Translations under genes and position numbers: made by a program
Shown here: piece after piece, positions 1-6,061 of the stretch
Numbering within the stretch: the stretch's first letter is position 1
Layout of the letters: each line of letters opens with the position of its first letter
Assembly (NCBI GenBank): GCA_003233475.1
Contig: QILU01000112.1
Location: forward strand, 1 to 11,619
From: Ahrensia sp.
GTDB taxonomy: Bacteria > Pseudomonadota > Alphaproteobacteria > Rhizobiales > Rhizobiaceae
Direction: 5' to 3'
DNA: 11,619 nucleotides
Notes under the pieces: model-generated
Told to the model about the DNA's origin: nothing
Database searches by the model: none
Seen by the model: the letters and a program-made list of their open reading frames with translations, nothing else

Positions 1-489
1 ATAGAAGAACGCGAGCAAAGGCACGATCAATATCCACATCAGGAACGGAGACGAGGCTCCACCATAATTATATGACGCCCACAGGATGGTAAAAGTCAGG
101 TTCTGCACCGAAATCAATGCCAGCAACGTGTATGAATTTGGGAATATCTTCAATGCAATCGGGAACAACCAAAAGGCTGTAATTGACGCTGCCAGCACCC
201 ACACATGGGGAGAAGGGTTAGGATCGGCAAACATTAAATACAGTGTGATCGGATGGGAAATAAACGGGCCGAACAGGTGGCTGATCAAAAACATCCGAAC
301 ATTTTTATATTCACTGATGTCATTACTCATATGCGCCGGCATAAACCAACGAATAAGCCCATCCAATTTTTCCACTACCACATTTGTCACGGTTGATTCC
401 CCGATGGTCCATAATTCTGTCCCGAAAAGTAAAGAAACTTGGTTAACAAGGGGATAAGAATTAGGCCCTTTCGACCAATACATCCTCAT
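1..489 (-). CDS. Membrane sensor protein, probable histidine kinase, N-terminal part (cut by window edge)
   Basis: The minus-strand frame is open for 163 codons from an ATG at 489 to base 1, so the C-terminus lies outside. After a soluble head of about 60 residues come four hydrophobic segments: around 66-80 (SHLFGPFISHPITLYLMF), 92-112 (WVLAASITAFWLFPIALK), 117-138 (LLALISVQNLTFTILW) and 148-163 (FLMWILIVPLLAFFY). Motifs such as FGP..SHPITLYL, PHVWVLA and NYGGASSPFL match, from memory, the membrane sensor region that precedes PAS and kinase domains in alphaproteobacterial histidine kinases. No kinase motif falls inside the window, so an output domain of another type (for example cyclase or GGDEF) remains possible. 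A GGAG lies 11 bases upstream of the ATG. An in-frame ATG at 483 could also serve, and an in-frame ATG at 534 has no ribosome site. The gene is divergent from ligA. Confidence 0.7.
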   Translation of the reverse strand, partial: MRMYWSKGPNSYPLVNQVSLLFGTELWTIGESTVTNVVVEKLDGLIRWFMPAHMSNDISEYKNVRMFLISHLFGPFISHPITLYLMFADPNPSPHVWVLAASITAFWLFPIALKIFPNSYTLLALISVQNLTFTILWASYNYGGASSPFLMWILIVPLLAFFY

Positions 490-532
490 GGGATTTTCCA
501 CTCCAAATATCCCTATCCTGAAGTCAGCACCC

Positions 533-637
533 ATGGTAAAATGGCAGCAACTGAATGGTGATTTGTCAGATAATGAATACGATCCTCGCACCGATAGAAT
601 TCTTGTCGCTTTAGATGGCACAGAAATGGAGCACTGA
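533..637 (+). CDS. Possible short ORF (34 residues) coupled to ligA
   Basis: An ATG at 533 opens 34 codons ending in TGA at 635-637, one base before the ligA ATG at 639. The peptide is hydrophilic, with a stretch DPRTDRILVALDGTEMEH that looks protein-like, and I do not recognise it. The frame stays open upstream to a TAA at 455, with another ATG at 488. Ribosome-site support is weak (GAAG before 533), while the ligA Shine-Dalgarno GGAG (628-631) lies inside this ORF. It could be a small coupled leader peptide, the tail of a decayed gene, or chance. It lies antisense to the upstream region of the sensor gene. Confidence 0.25.
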   Translation: MVKWQQLNGDLSDNEYDPRTDRILVALDGTEMEH

Positions 638-638
638 A

Positions 639-1031
639 ATGGGACTTGAGAAAGACTACGAAGACATTCCCGGCACCTATGTATTCAACGGCAAACGCTG
701 CCGTGAGGGCTATCATCTGAACAAGTTTTGCAAATCGCTGGATGTGCTTGCCAACCGCGAAACCTTTAAGCTCGATGAAAGCGCCTATCTCGATCACTAT
801 CCCATGACCGCCGAACAACGCTCCATGGTAGAAAAACGCGACTGGCTTGGCATGCTGCAAGTGGGGGGCAATATTTATTACACCTTCAAACTCGCCACTC
901 TTGATGGCCTGAACATGCAGGATGTGGGCGGGGCCATGTCCCATGTCACCGTTGATGAATTTCGCCAGATGCTGCTTGACGGCGGACGCCAGTTGAAGAA
1001 CAACCGTTCCAAAGCAGAAAACAACCGTTGA
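639..1031 (+). CDS. ligA: Protocatechuate 4,5-dioxygenase alpha (small) subunit, LigA family
   Basis: This is the small subunit of a class III extradiol dioxygenase. In the sphingomonad enzyme the alpha chain caps the active site of the beta chain, which cleaves protocatechuate between carbons 4 and 5. The 130-residue product carries LigA-family landmarks in order: DIPGTYVFNGKR (9-20), GYHLNKF (24-30), ANRETFKLDESAYLD (38-52), a GGNIYYTFKL block (76-85) and the DEFRQMLLDGG block (106-116). I chose the ATG at 639 over one at 615 because GGAG sits 7 bases upstream of it, and the family normally runs into the DIPGT motif with little extra. The gene is 23 bases upstream of ligB and surely co-transcribed. 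The related alpha chains of gallate-type dioxygenases mean the exact substrate (protocatechuate, gallate or another catechol acid) is not fixed by sequence. Confidence 0.9.
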   Translation: MGLEKDYEDIPGTYVFNGKRCREGYHLNKFCKSLDVLANRETFKLDESAYLDHYPMTAEQRSMVEKRDWLGMLQVGGNIYYTFKLATLDGLNMQDVGGAMSHVTVDEFRQMLLDGGRQLKNNRSKAENNR

Positions 1032-1054
1032 GAAATTGAAGGAAGTCGATCCCC

Positions 1055-1900
1055 ATGGCTAAAATTATCGCCGGAGTCGGCTGTTCGCATATCCCTTCCG
1101 TTGGTGCCGCTTCCGATAACGGCAAAACCAACGATCCCTATTGGAAACCACTTTTTGATGGCTACGGCCCGGCACGCGAGTGGATAAAAAAGACCAATCC
1201 CGATGTTGTAATTGTAATCTACAACGACCACGCCAACGCGTTTTCCGTTGAACTGATCAACACGTTTGTGCTGGGTGTCGCTGACGATTACGCACCTGCT
1301 GATGAAGGGTATGGCCCGCGCAAAGTCCCCCATGTTTATGGTGATGCCGAATTCGCCGCCCACATGACCGAATCACTCATTATGGATGAATTCGATATCG
1401 CCATCGCCAATGAGATGGAAGTAGACCACGGCCTGACCGTTCCCTTAACAGTGATGTTTGACCAACCGAATGAATGGCCCTGCAAGGTTATTCCGTTTTG
1501 TGTAAACGTAGTGAAATACCCCCAACCAACCGCCAACCGCTGTTATCAATTAGGCAAAGCACTCCGCCGTGCGGTGGAATCCTATCCACCGGATTTGAAG
1601 GTTGTAATCTTTGGAACCGGTGGCATGTCTCACCAGTTACAAGGTGAACGGGCCGGGTTGATTAATTCAGAATTTGACACCATGTTCTTGGATAAGCTCA
1701 GCCAGGATCCAATTTCCCTAACCAAAATCAGCCATACTGAATATATGCGCGATGCAGGGAGCGAAGGAATTGAGCTCATCATGTGGCTCACCATGCGCGG
1801 AGCATTAAGCGATAACATCAAAGAAGTTTATCGCTACTACCACGTACCGGCCTCCAACACCGCCGCAGGGCTGATTGTTTTTGAAGATCAAGCAATATAA
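1055..1900 (+). CDS. ligB: Protocatechuate 4,5-dioxygenase beta (catalytic) subunit, LigB
   Basis: This is the catalytic Fe(II) subunit of an extradiol dioxygenase, 281 residues. It resembles sphingomonad LigB along most of its length, including YNDHA, PADEG.GPR.VP, MEVDHG.TVPL, EWPCKVIPF, GTGGMSHQLQG, RAGLIN and PASNTA.G. The iron ligands of LigB map to His12 (CSHIP), His59 (NDHA) and Glu240 (GSEGIELIMW). The catalytic base maps to His193 (GGMSHQ), and the second-shell His125 (VDHG) is also kept, so the enzyme should be active. The product would be a muconate semialdehyde passed to LigC-type and hydrolase steps, but none of those genes is in the window. An AGGAAG lies 9 bases before the ATG. 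The gene converges on tetR with 53 bases between stops, in which I see no convincing terminator. Confidence 0.93.
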   Translation: MAKIIAGVGCSHIPSVGAASDNGKTNDPYWKPLFDGYGPAREWIKKTNPDVVIVIYNDHANAFSVELINTFVLGVADDYAPADEGYGPRKVPHVYGDAEFAAHMTESLIMDEFDIAIANEMEVDHGLTVPLTVMFDQPNEWPCKVIPFCVNVVKYPQPTANRCYQLGKALRRAVESYPPDLKVVIFGTGGMSHQLQGERAGLINSEFDTMFLDKLSQDPISLTKISHTEYMRDAGSEGIELIMWLTMRGALSDNIKEVYRYYHVPASNTAAGLIVFEDQAI

Positions 1901-1953
1901 GAATCCGCGTAACAGGCGCCTATGGGCATGGCTTCGCACTCACCTCTTCACCC

Positions 1954-2550
1954 TTAGGCAACCAACCGGTTAACCGCCTCAACAACACTCTTTTTTGTTT
2001 GCGACTTTATTCTTTTTGAATCAAACGCAACCCGTGTCGCTGCTGCCTCTACTAAATCCACAATCAAATTGGCTGTCTCCACCGACCTGCCATCATGTTG
2101 ACTCTCATCCAATGTTTTTGCGACCAGCCCGACCAATCTTTTGCGGTTATTTTCAAAACCCACAGCGACGGTTTCATTGCGTAGAGCTTCAGCTAAAATT
2201 TCTGCTGCAAGAATCGTATTTTTTGGCTGTGCCATGTAATCAAAGAAACTCTCCGCGAAACTCTCGATCCGCGCGGATGGTGAACTATTCCCTTCCAGCG
2301 CCTTTTCAATTTCAAATATTTCCTCCGCTTCCAGCGTGGCGATTTCAGCGATGAGCGCAGCTTTATTTTCAAAATGATTATAAAGATTACCAAGGCTGAC
2401 CTTGGCCTGACCCGCAATGTCGCGAATGCTGGCTTGGTGAAAACCCTTCTCAATAAAACAATCCGCCGCCGCTTCAACAATCAACCTGCGGCGGGCGGCC
2501 GTTGTTATGCTGCGTTTGGTTTCCTGATCCTTCATTAGAACGCCCCTCAT
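1954..2550 (-). CDS. TetR/AcrR-family transcriptional regulator
   Basis: This is a 198-residue one-component repressor with the usual TetR length. The N-terminal DNA-binding domain is at about 18-65: AARRRLIVEAAADCFIEKGF, then the helix-turn-helix ASIRDIAGQAKVSLGNLYNHF (40-60) and ENKAALI. The rest is an all-helical ligand domain that does not reveal the ligand. The ATG at 2550 is chosen because AGAGGA sits 7 bases upstream; a TTG at 2553 and an ATG at 2535 are alternatives. The gene is divergent from the desaturase-family gene, and an 18-bp inverted repeat lies in the spacer of its own promoter, which implies autorepression and control of the neighbour. Its 3' end faces ligB, so regulation of ligAB is possible but not suggested by any matching site upstream of ligA. 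Confidence 0.9.
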   Translation of the reverse strand: MRGVLMKDQETKRSITTAARRRLIVEAAADCFIEKGFHQASIRDIAGQAKVSLGNLYNHFENKAALIAEIATLEAEEIFEIEKALEGNSSPSARIESFAESFFDYMAQPKNTILAAEILAEALRNETVAVGFENNRKRLVGLVAKTLDESQHDGRSVETANLIVDLVEAAATRVAFDSKRIKSQTKKSVVEAVNRLVA

Positions 2551-2575
2551 CAAATTTTCCTCTTGTATTTCCTGC

Positions 2576-2591
2576 TGATATAATTATATCA
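2576..2591. repeat. 16-bp perfect AT-rich palindrome carrying both -10 boxes
   Basis: TGATATAATTATATCA reads the same on both strands. It holds a TATAAT on each strand and shares one base with the operator. The minus-strand TATAAT has a well-spaced -35 for tetR. For the plus strand the best -35 I find is TTGTAT (2563-2568) with a 16-base spacer to TATATC, so that promoter is weaker. The symmetry may simply reflect back-to-back -10 elements, or may be a second protein site. Confidence 0.5.
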
Positions 2592-2611
2592 ATGAACAGT
2601 CGTTCATTCAA
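2583..2611 (-). promoter_or_regulatory. Sigma70-like promoter of tetR
   Basis: Reading the minus strand, a -35 box TTGAAT (2611-2606) is followed after exactly 17 bases by a consensus -10 box TATAAT (2588-2583). Transcription should start near 2576, leaving a leader of about 26 bases that carries the AGAGGA ribosome site. The spacer is almost entirely filled by the inverted repeat at 2591-2608, a standard repressor position. Confidence 0.65.
2591..2608. promoter_or_regulatory. Candidate TetR operator (7-bp perfect inverted repeat)
   Basis: The sequence AATGAACAGTCGTTCATT has perfect 7-base arms (AATGAAC / GTTCATT) around a 4-base spacer. TGAAC...GTTCA half-sites are typical of TetR-family operators. 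It sits between the divergent tetR and desaturase starts, inside the tetR promoter spacer and at or near the expected start of the desaturase transcript. Bound repressor could therefore silence both. Confidence 0.7.
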
Positions 2612-2640
2612 TATAAATATTTATCGACGGAGCACCCACC

Positions 2641-3507
2641 ATGGATTCCACCGCACCTGCTATTGAACAACAATTTGAAGTCTATACCGGAACACTTCAA
2701 GTGTTAGAAATCATTGGCCTGATATTCCTGTTAGCAATCGTTTCAGAAACTGTTTTTGATTACTTTTTTGGAAGACGAAAAAAGCTGGGGGAGACTTTGG
2801 CTAATTTCTCCATCGGTATTATCACTATTTTGTTAGAGCGCACCGCCTACAGTCTGATTTTCATTGTTGGCCTGTTGATTGCGGCTGAATTCACCTCCCT
2901 GCAAATTCCACACACCTGGTGGACATGGGTGCTGGCGGTAATTGTCGCAGACTTCACCTATTATTGGATGCACCGCTGGGAACATGAAGTGCGAATTTTC
3001 TGGGCTCATCACAGCGTCCACCATTCTTCGCCTGAATTTAACTTAACCACAGCCCTTCGTATTGCCTGGGTTGATGCGGTTATTGAGTGGATATTTTTCA
3101 TTCCGATGATTCTAATCGGCTTTGATGTTGTGCAAACAATCATCGCCCTTTCCATCGTCGTTGCTTATCAAACTTTGATCCACACGGAAAAAGTTGGTAA
3201 ATTGGGTTGGCTCGACAAGGTGCTAAACACCCCTTCTGTGCACCGTGTCCACCACGGGAAAAACCCGCAATATATTGATAAAAACTACGGCGGTATTTTA
3301 ATAATCTGGGACAGGCTTTTTGGAACCTATGAGCCTGAAGTTGAAAAAGTAATTTACGGCATCACCACCCCGCCCAACAGCAACAATCCGTTTATTATCA
3401 ATTTCTATGAATATTGGCGGATAGGAAAAGACATTCGCCGTTCTAAGAAATGGACGCACGCCTTCGGGTATCTTTTCAAAGGCCCCGGTTGGCGGCCCAA
3501 AAAGTAA
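2641..3507 (+). CDS. Fatty acid hydroxylase / sterol desaturase family membrane protein
   Basis: This is a 288-residue integral membrane di-iron oxygenase-type protein. The three histidine clusters of the superfamily are present: HRWEH (111-115), HHSVHH (123-128) and HRVHH (201-205), with an extra His181 in LIHTEK. Hydrophobic spans are near 22-43, 56-81, 93-109, 148-180. The C-terminal LFGTYEPE motif is also common in bacterial members. Such proteins hydroxylate or desaturate lipids (fatty acids, sterols, hopanoids, carotenoids) at the membrane; the substrate here cannot be named. GGAG sits 8 bases before the ATG. The gene is divergent from tetR and presumably controlled by it. Its stop (3505-3507) directly abuts the stop of the convergent alcohol dehydrogenase gene with no base between them. 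Confidence 0.88.
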   Translation: MDSTAPAIEQQFEVYTGTLQVLEIIGLIFLLAIVSETVFDYFFGRRKKLGETLANFSIGIITILLERTAYSLIFIVGLLIAAEFTSLQIPHTWWTWVLAVIVADFTYYWMHRWEHEVRIFWAHHSVHHSSPEFNLTTALRIAWVDAVIEWIFFIPMILIGFDVVQTIIALSIVVAYQTLIHTEKVGKLGWLDKVLNTPSVHRVHHGKNPQYIDKNYGGILIIWDRLFGTYEPEVEKVIYGITTPPNSNNPFIINFYEYWRIGKDIRRSKKWTHAFGYLFKGPGWRPKK

Positions 3508-4650
3508 TTACAAGCAGGCTTCAAACAATTTTCGGGTATTTTCCGCCGTCATCTCAACCGGATTTCCGCCGACACTTGGGTCAACCAGAGCCATTTCTGT
3601 TAGACGGTCAATGTCGGGGTTTTTCACCCCAAGCTCGGTGAGATTGGCCGGGATATTTAATGCCTTGTTCAACTCACCGACATAATCGTAGAAACCTTCA
3701 AAGCCGCCATCTATGCCAAGATAGGCCGCGACATTCTCGATTCGCTTTTCGATGGCGCTGCGGTTAAAGAGTAAAACCTTTTGCATCACAACAGCATTGG
3801 TCGTGCCGTGGTGGGTGTGGTGCACCGCACCGATTGGGTGGGAAAGGGCGTGAATTGCGCCCAGGCCTTTTTGGAATGCCGTTGCTCCCATCGCCGCCGC
3901 ACTCATCATATTGGCGCGGGCGGTTAGATCATCCCCGCTCGTATAAGCCGTGAGCAAATTGTCCTTCACCAATTTCATTCCTTCAAGCGCAATGCCTTGC
4001 GACATGGGGTGATAATGGGGGGAGCAATAGGCTTCCAGACAATGGGCAAAAGCGTCCATGCCCGTGCCCGCCGTAATCATCGCCGGCATACCAACCGTTA
4101 GTTCTGGATCGCAAATCACCACCGCCGGCATGATGTTGGGATGAAAAATTATTTTCTTCATTTCGGTTTCAGAATTGGTCAGCACCCCGGCACGGCCCAC
4201 TTCAGAACCAGTGCCTGCGGTTGTCGGCACCGCGATGATTGGCTTGACCACCGAGGCATCTGCCCGTGTCCACCAGTCGTCGACATCTTCCAAATCCCAA
4301 ACAGAAACGCTTTGCAATTTTCCAAGGTCAAGACCGGAACCACCGCCAAAGGCGATCACCCCATCGTGGTCACCTTCATTAAACATGCGAACCCCGGCAG
4401 CAAGATTGTGTTCATTCGGGTTTGGATCAACTTCACTGAATATTCCACGCCCAAGACCCGCCGCTTCCATTTTGTCGAGGGCGTCAAGTGTAATCGGCAG
4501 GCTGGCCAGCCCTTTATCGGTGACCAAAAGAGGTTTTTTAATTCCGGCCTGCTCACAGGCAGCAGGGAGTTCGACAATGCGCCCGGCACCAAATTTAATG
4601 GCGGTCGGATAGCTCCAATTTGCGGTCCTCCAATTTTCAGTCAATGTCAT
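3508..4650 (-). CDS. Iron-containing alcohol dehydrogenase (group III)
   Basis: This is a 380-residue NAD(P)-dependent Fe-ADH, the usual length for the family. The nucleotide loop is AFGGGSGLDLGK (100-111), followed by PTTAGTGSEV (142-151). The metal ligands by comparison with FucO are Asp199 and His203 (GMDAFAH), His267 (AIHALSHPIGA) and His281 (HHGTTNA), all present. In this family Zn or Fe is used to oxidise primary or secondary alcohols or reduce aldehydes. It is the last gene of a three-gene operon: its ATG lies 4 bases after the aldehyde dehydrogenase stop, suggesting translational coupling. In this context its likely substrate is the hydroxyl of a gamma-glutamylated amino alcohol, which is an inference from the neighbours. 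The substrate class cannot be read from the protein alone. Confidence 0.92.
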   Translation of the reverse strand: MTLTENWRTANWSYPTAIKFGAGRIVELPAACEQAGIKKPLLVTDKGLASLPITLDALDKMEAAGLGRGIFSEVDPNPNEHNLAAGVRMFNEGDHDGVIAFGGGSGLDLGKLQSVSVWDLEDVDDWWTRADASVVKPIIAVPTTAGTGSEVGRAGVLTNSETEMKKIIFHPNIMPAVVICDPELTVGMPAMITAGTGMDAFAHCLEAYCSPHYHPMSQGIALEGMKLVKDNLLTAYTSGDDLTARANMMSAAAMGATAFQKGLGAIHALSHPIGAVHHTHHGTTNAVVMQKVLLFNRSAIEKRIENVAAYLGIDGGFEGFYDYVGELNKALNIPANLTELGVKNPDIDRLTEMALVDPSVGGNPVEMTAENTRKLFEACL

Positions 4651-4654
4651 CTTC

Positions 4655-6037
4655 TCAGGCTTTCTTCAAATGGTAGGATTTTGCTCTGGTGACGCTGTGA
4701 TAGCCAAACAGCGACAGCGATGCTCCCCGTCCTGTTTCCTTGCAACCTGTCCAGCAAAGGGCGGGGTCAAGGTAATCACAACGGTTCATATAGATGGTTC
4801 CAGTCTCAATTTGCATCCCGATTTCCTGCACGACATCTGCGTCCTTTGTCCAGATCGAAGCGGTCAGCCCAAAGACTGAATCATTCATCAACGCTATCGC
4901 TTCTTCATCTGAAGAGACTTTCATAATGCCAACCACCGGCCCGAAACTTTCATCCCGCATCACCCGCATATCGTGATTGACATCAACCAGAATTTGCGGG
5001 GCGAGATAGGCCGTATCGCCCGTATCAAGTGGAAACAGATCGGGATCAATAAGCGCCGTTGCCCCGTCCGCAATCGCTTCTTTTATCTGGTCGCGCACCT
5101 CATTGGCGAAACGAACATGAGCCATTGGGCCGAGCGTCGTTTCCGGCTCCAGCGGATTGCCCAGCACATAACCATCGACAATCGCCTTGGCCTTAGCGAC
5201 AAATTCAACGAACAGATTTTCATGCACATAGATACGCTCAATACCGCAGCAACATTGGCCGGAATTAAACATCGCCCCATCGATCAATGTATCAACGGCG
5301 GCATCCACATCGGCGTCAATACGCACGTAGCCCGGATCTTTTCCGCCCAATTCTAACCCCATCGGAGTGAAGGTTCCTGCCGCCGCCTTTTCCATCTGTC
5401 GGCCACCATTTACTGACCCGGTGAAATTGATGAAATCAAATTGATTGTCCGCGATCAATGTCGCCGTATCCTCATGGTTGAGGAACATGTTGATGAACAA
5501 TCCTTCGGGCAGGCCAGCGGTGCGAAGCGCATCCTCAAAACGGCCGCCAGCCAAAATGGTTTGGGTTGAACCTTTCATGGCCACTGCATTTCCTGCCACC
5601 AATGCTGGAACAATCGAATTTACAGCGGTTAAATAGGGATAGTTCCACGGTGCCACCACGAACACCAAACCAACCGGTTCACGGGCAATGAAACGATGAA
5701 AATTTTCACTGTCTTCCATCACAGTTGGAGCCAACGTCTGCTCAGCAATTTGCGCCATATAACTGGCCCGCTCCCGCACGCCACCGATCTCACCACCGTA
5801 GCGAACAGGCCGCCCCATCATTTTTGCAATCTCAATAACCACTTCATCATTCATCGCTTCCAGCGCATCAATCGCTTTCATTATAATTCCGGCGCGCTCG
5901 GAAATTTCCTTTTTCGCCCATTCGGCCTGGGCGACCCGTGCTTTGACAAACAGGGCATTTGACTCGTCGACCGTATGGGTTTCACGGGTTGCGAACACCT
6001 TCCCACCAATGGGAGAAATACATGTAAGTGTGGACAT
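4655..6037 (-). CDS. NAD(P)-dependent aldehyde dehydrogenase family protein
   Basis: This is a 460-residue ALDH-superfamily enzyme, slightly short at the N-terminus compared with the roughly 480-500 of many members. The oxyanion-hole motif is APWNYPY (Asn132). Lys155 (AMKGS) is the cofactor lysine, Glu229 (GLELGGKDPGYV) the general base, and the nucleophile is Cys263 in NSGQCCCGIER. Glu363 in DESFGPV binds the ribose. All expected catalytic residues are there. Three consecutive cysteines (262-264) at the active site are notable but tolerated in related enzymes. It lies 24 bases after the glutamine synthetase-like gene and 4 before the alcohol dehydrogenase, so it should take the aldehyde made by one of them, perhaps a gamma-glutamyl-aminoaldehyde, to the acid. 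A purine-rich GAGAGAG 7 bases before the ATG serves as ribosome site. Confidence 0.92.
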   Translation of the reverse strand: MSTLTCISPIGGKVFATRETHTVDESNALFVKARVAQAEWAKKEISERAGIIMKAIDALEAMNDEVVIEIAKMMGRPVRYGGEIGGVRERASYMAQIAEQTLAPTVMEDSENFHRFIAREPVGLVFVVAPWNYPYLTAVNSIVPALVAGNAVAMKGSTQTILAGGRFEDALRTAGLPEGLFINMFLNHEDTATLIADNQFDFINFTGSVNGGRQMEKAAAGTFTPMGLELGGKDPGYVRIDADVDAAVDTLIDGAMFNSGQCCCGIERIYVHENLFVEFVAKAKAIVDGYVLGNPLEPETTLGPMAHVRFANEVRDQIKEAIADGATALIDPDLFPLDTGDTAYLAPQILVDVNHDMRVMRDESFGPVVGIMKVSSDEEAIALMNDSVFGLTASIWTKDADVVQEIGMQIETGTIYMNRCDYLDPALCWTGCKETGRGASLSLFGYHSVTRAKSYHLKKA

Positions 6038-6061
6038 AAATCTACTCTCTCTTGTTTTGGA

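Noticed and set aside
513..944. 143-codon minus-strand ORF opposite ligA
   Set aside because: The opposite strand is clearly LigA; the translation has no family resemblance and would also overlap the sensor gene leader.
878..1363. 161-codon minus-strand ORF across ligA and ligB
   Set aside because: It lies antisense to two well-recognised genes with conserved catalytic motifs and has no recognisable protein pattern.
1901..1953. Possible bidirectional terminator between ligB and tetR
   Set aside because: Only a short GGCGCC palindrome and weak GCC/GGC pairings are present, with no stem plus T-run on either strand.
4141..4692. Two overlapping plus-strand ORFs (183 and 145 codons) opposite the iron alcohol dehydrogenase
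   Set aside because: These are antisense shadows of a conserved enzyme gene, proline/serine rich in the manner of reverse frames.
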